A stretch of 64,000 nucleotides of DNA, taken from NCBI GenBank assembly GCA_033439295.1, contig JAVTLE010000010.1, positions 248,001-312,000 of the forward strand. The letters are read 5' to 3'. Source of the stretch: Deuterostichococcus epilithicus (lineage: Eukaryota; Chlorophyta; Trebouxiophyceae; Prasiolales; Stichococcaceae). Within the stretch, counting starts at the first letter, position 1. Each line of letters opens with the position of its first letter. Position numbers and translations under genes: made by a program. Below the pieces are notes generated by a model. It was not told the DNA's origin and did no database searches. It saw only the letters and a program-made list of their open reading frames with translations. Below, one piece after another: positions 13,301 through 24,500 of this stretch.

Positions 13301-14415
13301 CTGGCTGTACAGCTCCAGTATGATGTGGTACGTGGCTTCGCCAGTGCCGAAGGTGAAGTCCACGATTCGGTCCACGCCCAGCTGTCGAACGTCCTCCAGC
13401 CGCCGCGTGCGCACGTGCTTGCGCAGCTTGAGCGCAAAGTTGCTCGGGGCGTCTGGCCGCTCCTTCAGCGTCTGCATAGGTGCCGCGCACATGTCGAAAT
13501 GTCTCGTTGTGCTATGTCATACCTGCGGTCCTGCTGCGTCCCATGACGTGCGAGTTTCTTATGCGAGAGAGAGAGACCTTGTGAGACCTTGTGAATGTTG
13601 CTCTGGGGAGGCGCTCGTGCGACATGACGGCAGCGTTTCGGGAGCAGCACGCTGCAAGCCCAGCCTCCTGATGTCAGGAGCATGGAGTCTCTTGCGCCAG
13701 GGTGATGTGGAGCGCGTCACCGCTTGCAGGCAGGGGGTGGCGGCGACAACCTCCCGCCACTCCCACGATACCCCAATATTGAAACGACAGGAACTGCAAC
13801 AGCAATCTGACCCGCCTGAGTGGCGTGGACACGCATCTAGCATGGACGCCTTCTCGTTCCCCTGCAGCGATCCACCTGCAATGATCCGGAATAACAATGA
13901 GGTGGGCAGCAATGCAACCAACCTGAGTAGTGTGAAAGCGTGTCCCCGACTCCAGCAGCAGAAACACCTTTTCGCCCTCCTCGCCACTCCGTGCCAGCTT
14001 GAGCAGGTACGTCTGCAGGCGACAAGCTAGAGGGTTGCTGTCTGTTTGCACACGGCTGCATATCCAGAGCAAAACAGTCTGCATCGGTGGGCCAGTACAG
14101 GCGCTGTGCGGCGGCGGCAGCTTATTCTGGCGGCACATAAGCAAAGCAACGATGCGAATGCCTGCACTCCCCAAAGCAAGGTACAGTGATATCTACCTTG
14201 ATTTTTAGTTGCTAAGGTCACGCATGTGACGGTCTGCACAGTTGCTTCCTGATGACAATGCAGCTGGAAGGGATGTGCGACGACGCGGCCATGCATGGTT
14301 GTCTTACCCGGGAGTTGAGGTCGTAAACATTTGCCACCCGCATGCCCAGGCATCTTTTACGGAGGCAGGAGACCTCTGCCACCACGTCTGCGGTGCTCAT
14401 GCGCTGTTTCGGCAT
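3094..14415 (-). CDS. NEMF: NEMF / Rqc2 (NFACT) ribosome-associated quality-control factor
   Basis: Binds stalled 60S-peptidyl-tRNA complexes, recruits the Listerin/Ltn1 ubiquitin ligase and, in yeast, directs C-terminal Ala/Thr tailing. Complete 23-exon model, 1206 aa (human 1076). Exons 5' to 3': 14415-14308, 14012-13923, 13471-13301, 12919-12727, 12222-12140, 11612-11486, 11264-11050, 10636-10502, 9736-9479, 9159-9007, 8585-8440, 8196-8094, 7883-7803, 7562-7473, 7209-7077, 6761-6524, 6316-6133, 5710-5477, 5211-5100, 4900-4752, 4438-4130, 3699-3568, 3270-3094. All phases join. N-terminus has [13 protein letters not shown] and a VDR at residues 99-101, matching the Asp-Arg pair needed for tailing in Rqc2. 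NFACT-R is near 525-650 ([30 protein letters not shown]), with acidic low-complexity sequence around 700-1000. NFACT-C is at 1105-1206 ([24 protein letters not shown]). Intron 3 is GC-AG. Introns 8 and 9 carry exon copies and telomere-like repeats. Confidence 0.96.
3308..3324. repeat. Interstitial telomere-like repeat in last NEMF intron
   Basis: CCCTAA/CCCTAAA tract, about 2.5 units, lying 38 bases from the acceptor of NEMF exon 23. On the sense strand of the gene it reads as the G-rich TTTAGGG form. Confidence 0.8.
6106..6116. repeat. Short telomere-like repeat just inside NEMF intron 17
   Basis: AACCCTAAACT, about 1.5 units of the CCCTAAA type, 17 bases downstream (in the gene's sense) of the exon 17 donor at 6132. 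Confidence 0.55.
8075..8092. repeat. Degenerate telomere-like repeat abutting NEMF exon 12 donor
   Basis: CTCTAAACCCTGAACCC directly touches the exon 12 donor (exon ends at 8094). In the gene's sense the intron starts GTGGGTTCAGGGTTTAGAG, so the donor itself is part of the repeat. Confidence 0.7.
9457..9473. repeat. Degenerate telomere-like repeat abutting NEMF exon 9 donor
   Basis: CTGAACCCTGAAACCCT ends six bases from NEMF exon 9 (ends 9479). In sense, the intron starts GTGGGAGGGTTTCAGGG. Confidence 0.7.
9894..9974 (-). repeat. Decayed copy of NEMF exon 9 inside intron 8
   Basis: About 80 bases align base for base with the 5' end of NEMF exon 9 (9658-9739), at roughly three-quarters identity by eye, including the CAG acceptor. 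Read on the - strand it begins A-L-A-N-Y-K, hits TAG, then continues [17 protein letters not shown], which matches exon 9 [17 protein letters not shown]. The in-frame stop makes it unusable as a coding exon. It sits about 155 bases upstream (in sense) of the real exon 9. Confidence 0.85.
10312..10341. repeat. (CTG)10 microsatellite in NEMF intron 8
   Basis: Ten uninterrupted CTG units (CAG on the NEMF sense strand), followed by GGCC. It is in the intron between exons 8 and 9 and is not translated. Confidence 0.95.
10471..10490. repeat. Telomere repeat (TTTAGGG)2+ at NEMF exon 8 donor
   Basis: TGGGGTTTAGGGTTTAGGGT is the cleanest plant-type telomere repeat in the window. It ends 11 bases from NEMF exon 8 (ends 10502), so in the gene's sense it is the C-rich strand just inside the donor. 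Confidence 0.9.
10600..10880. repeat. Three tandem copies (period 97-98 bases) of the start of NEMF exon 8
   Basis: CTGCACCT followed by the CTGCCCCTCCA core recurs at 10610, 10708 and 10805. The first copy is the used exon 8. On the - strand the copies read [31 protein letters not shown] and [16 protein letters not shown]. The first two share the intron flank (TTGCACGGCAGGAGGCGATGAG) and both keep a CAG acceptor. The third is more diverged and has lost the acceptor. Confidence 0.9.
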
Positions 14416-15126
14416 GGTGTCCTGCCTCTCAGAAATGCCTTCGGGTGAAGGTATCTCACATCAGCGGCTCGGCGAGCAGCAGTGGTCTGCTTGTCTGCAG
14501 CGTTCAGAGATCGTGAATTGCATCCGTTCAATACAAGTATGGGCATCACGCGCTTGTTGTTTGCCGAGTTGCACCAGAAACCGAGATATGTATGTCAGCA
14601 GCTTCCACAGCGTCCAGCTGCCACAGCTCTCAAACAGCGTCGGTTCTTTGTGCACAATGAGCATTGTCACTGAGCAACATCGTGCTTAGACATGGCTTAG
14701 GCCGCCCACTCTGGTTTGTGCGGCGCTGCGCACCCCGGTGCAGACAAATTTTGATTCAGGCACTCCTGTTCCGTTGGAAGCTGCAGCTTCACATTCACAA
14801 ACTGCGCAGCCACGCACTGTACAACGAAACGAGCCCGAGCTGGCTTGCAACAGCGGTCCTTCCTGCACTGATTGTGTTTGGGTCTGAATCTTTAAATTCA
14901 CCTGCCAGGCGTGGACGCCAGAGCTAGCGGCGTCCAGACATTTTTACACCAACAGCACAGCACACGGCCGCAGCGCCAGGAGCGCGCAGGCCAGCATCTC
15001 GCAGCTTATAAAGTCATCGGCTCACAGTAGAGAGCGGCTCACCCAGGAAAGCCGAGCCGTTCTGCAGCGGAGGCGCCTGAGGACGCTCAAAAGGCCCCTC
15101 GCGACAGGGAGCCAGCAGGCGCTGCC
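14416..15126. promoter_or_regulatory. Divergent promoter region between NEMF and PRP31
   Basis: 711 bases separate the two start codons, which point away from each other, so both promoters must lie here. A TATA-like TTATAAA is at 15006-15012 on the + strand, about 115 bases before the PRP31 ATG. No comparable element was found for NEMF. No exon was seen inside. Confidence 0.6.
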
Positions 15127-18100
15127 ATGGCGACGCTGGCGGAGAGCTTCATGGCAGACCTGGCAGACCTGTCGGACGACTCGGCGGGGTCGGAAGATGA
15201 GGCGGCGCCCATCGTCGATGGCGAGGACCTGCTGGTAAACGCTGCGGCTTTGTTGTTTTTCTTTAACCCATGTCGTCAGAGCCTCCGGCAGCCATGCACG
15301 TATCTCCTTCCTCGAGACCTCGTGCAGCAGAGGCGCTGCCAGTCCCCAGCAGCCATTTCGGCGCAGTATGGCAGGCTAGCCCTGGGCTTGTCTCGGGGCA
15401 CACTACCTCAGACCGAGGCAAGGCAGAGCAGTAGTGCTGCAGGGCCGACGCTGCATGTCAAGTGCCTTGACTCTCAGGGCATGGACCTGTGCGCTGGTGC
15501 AGATGCCGGATGCGCAGCGAGGTGCCGGAGCCGCAGCACCAACAAGCGGCAACCTGCAGGCTGTGGCAAAGCTGACCAGCAGCAACCGCTACACCGACAT
15601 CATGGCCCAGGTGCGGCTGTGGCCTCATCGTCTTCAAGTTGCTGGTGCTGACTTTCAGGATTTCCGCACCCGCAGCCGGTGGCTCAATCTCGGCGTTGAC
15701 TGCTATTCCGGGGCAGCGAGTTGTTCTCGACGGCCAAACCTGACCAAGGTTGCGAGTTTGTCGACGCCAGCCAGACACGAGGGGGTGAAACTTCCTGCTT
15801 CAGGTGCGTGCGGCACTGGCAGAGAACGAGCAGCCGGACCAGCCGGCGGCATGGGCGGGCAGCTCCGAGGACGACCCCACCTACAAGTGCGTTTCATTTG
15901 AGTTTGCATGATCACGAACCCTGACGCGAAAGCGGGCATGATTTGGCGCTCTGGACGGTATGTGTGACCGTTGACTGACGGAGCTGGCTTCGCCGCGATT
16001 GGCGATACAGCCGCGGGCCAGGGCCCACCCGGTCCGATGGTGTGTCTGCATCGTTGCAGGCATGGCCTGTTGCAAGGTCCAAGTGATCGCCGGCTGCCCC
16101 TGCCCCTGCCCTGCTGCCGCACATGCGCCCATGACCCTCGCAGTAGGCAGCGCAGCAAAGTGCGCTCCAGCTCCCGACCGGCCCCCCGACTGCTGCGCTG
16201 CCCCGCAGGCTGCTGGTGGACTGCAACCAGCTGGCGGTGGACATCGACTCGGAGCTGTCCCTCGTGCACAACTGGGTGAGCTCTATTCCTCCGCGTCCTG
16301 CCCTGCGGCGCCGGCACTTCCGCTGCGTGTCTCTGCCTGAGCTCGCTGTTCAGCTTTGCCGTTTCCTTGTCTTTCTCTTCCCTTTGACTTTTCGTAGTTC
16401 CTATCTTCTCACTTCGAGTTGCCTTCCCTCATGCAAGGTGCGGGACCACTACCGGGTGCGCTTCCCGGAGCTGGAGTCGCTGGTGCACCACCCCGTCGAC
16501 TACGCACGCGTTGTGGCTGCCATAGGCAACGAGTCCGACATCACCAACGTGGACCTGGACGGCGTGCTGCCGAGCGCCACGATCATGGTGGTGTCGGTCA
16601 CGGCGTCGACAACCGCCGGGCAGCCGCTGCCGCAGGCGGAACTGCAGCAGGTGCAGTCCTGTCTGTGCCCTGAACGTTCTGTCTAACTGTGACAAAGTTC
16701 TGCCCGGCGCTGATGATCCTGGTCGTCTCAGACGCGGCGAGCACGACTGCAGGGTGGCCGCTGCCGCGGCCGGAGCGGCAGCAGGTGATTTTGTTTTGTC
16801 GGAGTACCGTCTGAGGTCGTTGGCGGTGACTGAATGCTGGCGGGCTGTGACCGCGCAGGCATACCGACCTTTGTAGCCCTGTAAGGGGCCTGTGATCTCA
16901 ACAGAACTTAGTCACCCCATGTGCTCTTCTGCAGCTCCGGTGTCGGCAGGCTGCGACGTCGTGCTGGTGCACCCTCGCCAGCTGCAAATGTCTTGCAATT
17001 CAGTATACAACACGCACCGTTTACCCCCATGATGCTAGCCAACATGTTTCCCTTGCACGACGCAGGTGCTGGCGGGCTGCGATATGGCGCTGGCGCTCGA
17101 CGCCGATCGCGCCGACATCCTGACGCTGGTGCAGACCAAGATGGGCCGCATTGCGCCCAACCTGTCCGCCGTCGTCGGCACCGCCATCGCGGCGCAGCTC
17201 ATGGGCGTCGCGGGCGGCCTCGCGGCACTATCCCAGATGCCCGCCTGCAACATCCAGGTGTGCCGTAAACCCTAAACCCTAGCGCACACTCTTCCCTCTC
17301 TTCCTGTGCCCCCACCGCTCCGTCTCCTCCTGTCCTACCTTCCTCTCCACTCCCCTCCGGCGCGCCCCCCTGCAATGGGTTTTTCCCGAAGGTCCTAATG
17401 CTGCCTGCTTGCGATGAGCGGCGACGCGTGTGCGCATCTGCATGGCACCACAGGTCGTTTGCAGCCCCAGGGATCTGGGCGCTTGCCTGCCGCACCTTTG
17501 GACGAGCCATTCGGCCGTGCATCTGGCCTGTTGCCGCGATACATGGCTTGAGGGGACTCTGGAGCTTGGGCTGAAAATCCCGGCATCGCTGTCCGGCTGC
17601 GCAGGTGCTGGGCGCCAAGCGGAAGAACCTGGCGGGCTTCTCTTCCACCGCAGCCCAGCCGCACCAAGGGTGAGACTGCTTCTTGCACTGCACGGAACGG
17701 TACTGCACAGAATAATACTCAGGTGGGAGCCACATGCCACATTGGTTCAGCAGCTCGCTTGCCTTCCGGCTGCAATCCGAGCCCGCGACGACCCCTGCCG
17801 TCGCGGTGACAACATCAGTCGTCCCGGGCCGGCGTGGCCGCGATCTGCTTGCGTAATAGGACAGCAGGCGCGACCCCTCCTCCGCCGCGTGCGACTCCCG
17901 GCCACCGACTGGACGCTGTCACCGCAACCTTCGCAGATGAGATAAATGGTTGCAGGTTCATCTCGGCGTGCGACCTGGTGCTGAACGTGCCGCCGGCGCT
18001 GCGGCCCCAGGCGGCGCGCATAATCGGCGGCAAGACGGCGCTGCTCGCGCGCATCGACGCCGCCGGCGGCGACCCCTCCGGCGTCAGGGGCAACGAGATG

Positions 18101-19616
18101 CGCGACGCCATCGTGGCCAAGTTCGAGAAGCTGCAGGAGCCGCCGCCTGCCAAGCAGTCCAAGGTGGGGGGAATTTGAGGCCTTCATACCCTACCCAGCT
18201 CAAAGGGGTCGCTTCTGTGAGCTGTGCCCCTGTATAATGGAGCACTTCCATCCTCGCCTTAAGTCTGCAAGCTGTACTGCGCCTCCAGCAGTCTGTCAGG
18301 TCTGACCTGCATTGTGATCGTGACTGTCTTGAACTGCAGCTATTTGTCAGGGTTACCAAATCGGCTCAGATATTCGATCAGCGCATCACATTATATCATG
18401 CATGCTTGTATTACAGCCTTGCGGCTGTGACGTCACCGTGCCAGTGTACGAGGCACAACAGGTCGCATTTTTTCTGGAGCGGCTGCATGCTCCACCACCT
18501 CCTCCGCCTCCTCCCGCCGCCTGGCTGCTTCAGATCCGTGCTGCCCCAGTGTCCGAGCAGGTGGCGCATTGTGCGGCGTGGTGGCACTCGCTCCGGGCGC
18601 CGGCCCCCTGCCAGGCCCATCGCAAGACGGTCGGGATCCATGACTCCTGGCGCAGGCCCGCAAGGAAGCGAGTGACAGCCTGCCCTGCGTCCTTACCTTG
18701 CAGGTGCTGCAGAAGCCGGACATGGAGCCGAAGAAGCGGCGCGGCGGCAAGCGCTTCCGCAAGATGAAGGAGCGGTACGGGCTGACGGACACGCGCAAGG
18801 CCGCCAACCGCGTCAACTTCAACCAGGCGGAGGAGGAGTTCCTGGACGGCGACGAGGTAGGGGGTTTTATCACAATAGAAACGCGCAAGTGAACAGGACG
18901 ACTGCCTGCTCCATCGCCCCTGCCGTTGCTGGCTCCTCCCTGTGCTGCCCGGCAGACGCGTGTGTGCGCTGAGGCTGCACCACACCCAGCCACAGCAGCA
19001 GCAGCGTCAACGAGTCTCCCTGTGCCGCGCTGCTGTCCCAAGCTCTGTCATCCATCACGAAATTTGAGCAACCCCGTGGCCGCCCCCCCTGCTGCGCAGA
19101 TGGTGGGTCTGGGCACCCTGGGGCGAAATGCCGCCGGCGGGCGGCTGCGCATTGCGGTGCGCTCGCAGAAGCAGAAGCTGTCGGCCAAGACGCAGAAGCG
19201 CGCCAAGCAGTACGCCTCGCACGGCGCCGCCGGCGCCGTCTCGGGGCTGTCCTCTTCCCTCGCCTTCACGCCCGTCCAGGTGCGGGCAACACCTGCACTG
19301 TCCTGTTTACAGCTGATCGGACGAGGGTGCTGTGCAAGTGCATCTCTGTGTCTCCCCCGCCTCACCCCCTGCCTGCCCGCCTCGCGACCTGTGCGTCCTG
19401 ATGCCCTGACGCCTGATGATGAGGACAACGAGTGACGCGCAAAGGCGCACGAATGCCGCTCGGGAGTGTGAGGGAAGAGGGGACTGCCCGCAGGGCATCG
19501 AGCTGCAAAATCCAAACGCGCTGGCGGGCGATGCCGACATGAAGTCGGGCACCGAGTCCTACTTCTCCGAGTACTCCGGCTTCCGAAGCCTGACGCTGCC
19601 GGCACCCAAGAAGTAG
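15127..19616 (+). CDS. PRPF31: U4/U6 snRNP assembly factor PRP31 (Nop-domain protein)
   Basis: Bridges U4 snRNA/15.5K and U5 to assemble the U4/U6-U5 tri-snRNP in the nucleus. Complete 11-exon model of 499 aa, the same length as human PRPF31. Exons: 15127-15234, 15503-15610, 15804-15886, 16209-16275, 16438-16650, 17066-17257, 17605-17669, 17956-18163, 18704-18856, 19100-19279, 19494-19616 (TAG). All introns are GT-AG and in phase. Seen: N-terminal [23 protein letters not shown] segment ([16 protein letters not shown]), Nop core ([20 protein letters not shown], then PHQGFI where human has PHTGYI), [10 protein letters not shown], and the C-terminal [15 protein letters not shown]. The start ATG is the first in frame and matches family N-termini. 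Intron 5 contains decayed copies of exons 5 and 6; intron 6 starts with a telomere-like repeat. Confidence 0.97.
16707..16784 (+). repeat. Decayed copy of PRP31 exon 5 3' end inside intron 5
   Basis: Aligns with the last 78 bases of exon 5 plus its donor. Translated in the exon frame it reads [20 protein letters not shown] then RPERQQ, against [19 protein letters not shown] then QAELQQ in the real exon. A GTGATT donor follows at 16785. No good acceptor is visible at its 5' end. Confidence 0.85.
16836..16969 (+). repeat. Two short copies of PRP31 exon 6 5' start inside intron 5
   Basis: GCTGGCGGGCTGTGA at 16836-16850 and the segment 16940-16969 both resemble the first bases of exon 6 (17066 on). 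The second translates [10 protein letters not shown] against [10 protein letters not shown] and is preceded by GCAG at 16931-16934. The first is short and could be chance, but it sits between the exon 5 copy and the second exon 6 copy. Confidence 0.6.
17266..17280. repeat. Telomere-like repeat just inside PRP31 intron 6
   Basis: TAAACCCTAAACCCT, two full units, eight bases after the exon 6 donor at 17258. Confidence 0.88.
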
Positions 19617-21536
19617 GAAGAGGGAAGGAGGTTGCATGGGCGTGCCCGCAGCCTGGCACTGCCGGCGTAAAAAAACAGGACGCAGGCGGCGGCGGCGGCA
19701 GCGCGCAGCAGCGTCGCGCAACCTGCTGCGTGGCCGATGACCATTGCGGTTGAGAGCACTGCAAGGCCATGCCATGGAAGGTTGAAGTTGACATTAGGAA
19801 ATCTTTTCGACTTGAAAGATTTTTCCTGAAAATTGCCGCCCAAAAGGGATCTGTTCCGCGGGTACGCTGTACCAGCGGTGGGACCAGATCAGCGACCAGT
19901 CATCACAACTCTACCACCACGGCTTGCGGCGCGGAAAATGAACGACGCCCTGTACATCCACCGGCCATAGTCTCGCCTGCCGATGATACATAGTGTCTAG
20001 TAGACAACGCCCCTCGCTGTTGCCGCTGGATCGCAAGCTCGACGCTTTCACGGGACGCTTGCCGGACGCTGGCGACGTGCAAAGCCGCGGACGCGGATGG
20101 CTGAGCGATGACATCTGCGCCTGGATGTCCCAGGTGAACACACGGCGGCGTCACATGAGGTGCCGGCAGATTGCGCATGACCACTGCCAGCCCGCGGGTT
20201 GGCAGCGCGTCCCATTGTACGTACCGTTTCGCCCCCGCGCAGAGTGGGCTGACTACGTATAGCAAGTAAGAGGGAGCGGAGCCTTCTGGGTCAGAGTGAC
20301 AGGGTGTCACTCGGGGTTGCTGACGTCTCAGCAGTGCTATGACGCGTGCCGTGTCAGACTGTAACTTCTTGAGGACCTCGCGAGCTTCTCCGCGACATGA
20401 AGTGTCGCCTGTGTATTGTGGTAATATCGAAGCACTCTCCCGGCATGCGCAGAGGGTGCAGGCGCCAAACATCAAGCACGCGCAAGGGTTGATTGCGCTG
20501 TTCGCCAGGCCTATTTGTGTTAAGATGCTCTCTGGCGCCTTTTGCGAAACAACACTGCTCTTCGATTCCTCGAGCGCCTGAGACACGCGGCACTGGCTGC
20601 CCTACGTTCTGCAGGGGTTTTGAGGCCCCTTCCCGGAGGGGCGGACCGCCTTCCGATTGGCACCCCCGGGTTTCAATGGGCAGTCTGAGCCGCTTGCGTA
20701 TGCGTCCAGGCTGCTTAGGAGGCATCGGCGCAGCGTGGCAGCGGCAGGGACGACAGCGGCGTGGCTCATTGCATGGCTGGCGCTGGCGGCGACGCTTCGC
20801 CGAGCGGCGGCAGCGGCATGGGTGCCGGGAGACGTGCTCCTGGTGTGTTTTTCTGCTCTGCCGCAGCGCAGCTAGTACGCCGTACAGTGGGTGGCATTGG
20901 CATGCTGCGGTACATGGCGTGCAGCTGCGCAACCACAGCCACTGCCAGGCGCACAGGGTGATGCTCGCATCGCCGACAATCCTTGTTGATCCAGCAGCTC
21001 AACCCAACCAAACTCGCAGCGATGGCGCCTGCCGCTGGCTTGATTGGCTTTGCCGCAGCACGCCCCGCCCCGCAGTCTGCTCTCATGCCCGCGGCTTCGG
21101 CTTCAGCGCGAAAATCCCCCTCTCCAACGACAGGGGCGGGGCAGACAGCTTGGCGGCGTGGTCTTCTCATGTGCTCTGGCAACCTGCAAGACTTTCGGGC
21201 CTCCGCTGCACTACCACCGGGTTAATGGCAGGCGCTGCTGCCCTGATGCAGGAGACGACGAGGCGGCACGCCAACGGGAAACTGTACCGCTCCCTGCTGG
21301 TGCGCCCACGCTCTTTTCCAGCTCCCTCGTGCCGCCTGGAGGCATGCCAATATTGGAGGCTCTGCGTGCACCTCTCCCCAATGCCCCCTGCAAGGTGCTG
21401 GCTGACTGTCGACGGTTGCCACGATACCATGCCTGGGGCCTGTCGAGGTGCTGATGCAGGTGCCAAAACCCACGGAACAAAGGCGTCTGTGCCTTCATGT
21501 GGTGCCAGATGTGTGGTCTCCAATGCAAACATGCAG
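19617..21536. other. PRP31 3' flank and unresolved 5' part of the next gene
   Basis: The first part (19617 to about 20600) should hold the PRP31 3' UTR and the promoter of the next gene; no exon is supported there. Between about 20620 and 21530 the 5' exons of the gene ending at 24892 should lie. Two stretches look exon-like. One is a hydrophobic frame at 20657-20847 (AAWLIAWLALAATL, followed by a GT donor) that has no in-frame ATG. The other is a frame near 21104-21160 (AKIPLSNDRGGADSLAAW). Neither could be linked with confidence. Confidence 0.35.
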
Positions 21537-24500
21537 GTGTGGGACGCGGGCAGTGGGGCAGCTCGAAACGACCCTGTCATCCTGTACCCGTATGCCAGAG
21601 CGGCGCCGCTGGCGCTGACCCGTCCCAAGGTCAGCTCAGACGGGCGGCTGCTGGTGTCGTTGGGGGTGCCCGACGGCAAAACCCTCAGCCTGGTGGCGGT
21701 GCAGGCAGACGGCGCCAATCCGAAGGTGAGTGGGCCCTACAGCGCACTTTGGGGACGCATTGGCGTCCGTCGCCGCTGCGGCCTCTGCAGCAGCGAGCGC
21801 TGCGGCCGCCTGCAAGGCCAGAACGGCGCACCCCACGCGTTGGCGCCGAGCCAGGGCCGCGCACCGGGCCCCCGGCCGCCCCCGCTGCCCTGTTGGACCT
21901 CCAACCTGCCCAACCTCAAGTAGCAAGGAAGAGGGTTGCCTCCTTACGCACCATGCAGGTTCTGGCAGTGGAGCCGCTGGCACGGCACCTGGGCTCTGGT
22001 GACCCGGCGCCGCTGCTGGGTGCGGTGGATGTGCACAACACATACGACGACAACAAGGTCGTCATCCCGGACCAGTATGCGGTGTTCCTGTTCGGGCTGG
22101 ACACCGGCGGTCGCGGCACCGCCGTCATGCGGTGCGTGGCAACGGCCAAACGCACCCTGACGGCGCCTTCTGGCTGTCGATACTTCGGCTGAGGGCATCG
22201 CCGCCAGGCACACTCGAGTGGCGCTGCTGCAGCCATGAGCAGGCTCACTTCATGATCGACCCGTTGAGCTCGTGAGTCCACGCAGTGCCCCTGGACATTG
22301 TTCTGATGCGCGAGTTCACTGGCTAGTGTCGCTGACCAGTGTCTCAGCCTGCAGGGCGCTCCTTGCAGCAGCTATCAACCGTTGTCTGAAGGCGGCGTGC
22401 AGTAATAACGAGTGCGATACCTTGGACGCAGGTGGCTGCTGCGGCTGAACACCGGGGCGGAGTATCCGGAGCTGACCTACATTGCGTCACTGAAGCTCGC
22501 GGGCTTTGGCGGTAGCTCGGGCGGCAGCTTTCATGACTACTTCCACCTGCAGGTGATATATCTTTCATGCTTGCAGCTTAGACACGCTCGCTGAAACAAT
22601 GCACATGCTGAGGTAGCACTGCCGCCTGGCCATGTCGCCGCTGGCGGCATGCGCCGGCTACAGCGCGTCGGCGAGCTCAGCAGCTGCCGCTGTGCATGGA
22701 GCCTGGCCCTCAACAGCAGCGAACGCTGTGCGGAATGGGGTGGCGGGATGATGCCAAACCAAAGGCAGTGGCTGTGCAGCGCGCAACGCGCCGTTCCCCG
22801 TTGCCCCGCGGCCTGCAGCGCCCTGAGGAGTTTCGTATTGGGTGCGCAGGTGTTTCGCCCGTACCAGATGGTCATCCATGCCATGGTGTACCCGATCTTC
22901 AGCCCGAACAGCCAGCCACGGTTGGAGGTACGCTGCTTGCCCGATTACAGACACCTCCCCGCCGGCAGGAGCTTCTTGTTGGTGGAGCGCTGTGCTGCTC
23001 GGTGTGGGCCCGGCAGCAATGCAGGCCGCCTCAAAAGGCCCTACAACGAACCTCTCAACAACACCGACAGCTCTCCTGCGTGACTGCAGGCGTTCGTCCT
23101 CAACTGGAAAACGCGGCAGCTGGACTCCTATCCAGTGGAACTGGGGGAGCACCAGCCGGTGCCGACGCTGGTGAACAGCCAGTGGGATGTGAGTCACTCA
23201 TCGCTCCCCTCTCCCTTGCCGCTGTTCTGTCGGCATTGCTGTCCCTGCGCTGTAAGGCGGGCGGAAGCCTCGGACACCGTCTGCGGTAGCAGATGGGCAG
23301 GCCAGTGGCCCCCGAGCGGCGAGCTGGGTGCAGGCTTGGCCAGACGAGAAGACTGCACAGTGGCACTGTGCAGACGTTCTGGCAGAGGCACTGCTTTGTG
23401 TTCATCTTGCCCAGGTCGTGCGCACACAGTGACACACAGTGCTGTTGTGATGTCACGCTTGGAGTCTTGAATCTGCTGCTTCACCCCGCAGATTACGTCG
23501 GTGCCGGGGGGCTTCCTGACACTACTCAAAAGCCGGGGCACCGACAGCAGCGGCGCGCCAACGAACGTGTACACGGTGAGCCGCATTGATTGAGGCGTTG
23601 TCACCGGTAGCATTGCGGTTCGATCCCTTCTCACCTGAGGACCGGCAGCAGCGGCCAAAGTCAGTCCCTCGGTTGTGCGAGAGGCATGTATGTTCGACAC
23701 AGCACATCGTGCACCGCCTCTTAAAGACAAGAAAAAGTGCTTGGCAACAAGGAACCAGTCAGCACGAGTGAATTCACTTCTGGGGCGCTCGCAGTGCACG
23801 CTGGTGAAGGCCACAGCGAATTCTGGCCGAACTGCCAGCGAAATTTTCCTGCCTAAGGGCAACAGCACCGGCAGCGTCAACGACTGGTGCGCACTCCCTA
23901 TGCGCCGTCAGATACCGGGAGCTCCCCTGTACATCTGCACTACTGCTCGGGCAAGCATTCGTGCCTGCTTTTCTTCTCGGCTGCTGCACCTGGAGCAGCA
24001 TGCAATAGCGCAGGCAGAGGCTGCTGACTTTTCAATACCAGCGTGAGGCAGCGAATGCACTGGCTGCTTTGCCTGCAGCATGGCTGAGCAGACGAGCCGC
24101 ATGCCTTCGTGCACCGCAGGAATGGCCTGGCAACAGACACTGCCAGGGAGGGCGGACCTGTATGGTTTTGGACGCTCCGGCGGGTGCGGCGGTCCCTTCA
24201 GTGCATGCTCGATCTCCACTGAATGAGCAACTCGCCCGCCTGCATCATGCGAGCAGTGCGCATGACGCTTCCCCACGTCCTACTTTGGACGTGACAGTGC
24301 CGCGGCAGTCTCCTCACCGCACGCTCCCGTCCCAGCCGCTGTGATGTCAATCTCCCTATCTGCCGCGCAGTCAGTGGCAGCCAACGGCACGGGCCAGCCG
24401 CAAACGCGCCTGGTGAAGATCAGCATTCAAGACGGTGCGCATCATGCAGCCCTGCGACCTTGTGACGGCAGCAAGACGCCGCATTGTGACAGCCGTGTGA

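Noticed and set aside
20657-20847. Hydrophobic frame that would make an ideal signal anchor for the gene ending at 24892
   Set aside because: No in-frame ATG; upstream it hits a stop, and no acceptor in the right phase was found. Mentioned but not annotated as an exon.
20493-21923. Long + strand open frame of 476 codons
   Set aside because: Only its last part (21537-21725) is a splice-supported exon. The rest is Arg/Cys/His-rich with no motif and reads through likely introns.
23600-23640. GGTTCGATCCC resembling a tRNA B box
   Set aside because: No matching A box, acceptor stem or anticodon arm around it.
23858-23886. 29-base exon-like stretch (GNSTGSVND) between an AAG acceptor and a GTGCGC donor
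   Set aside because: Including it breaks the frame between the exons ending 23575 and starting 24371, which join cleanly without it.
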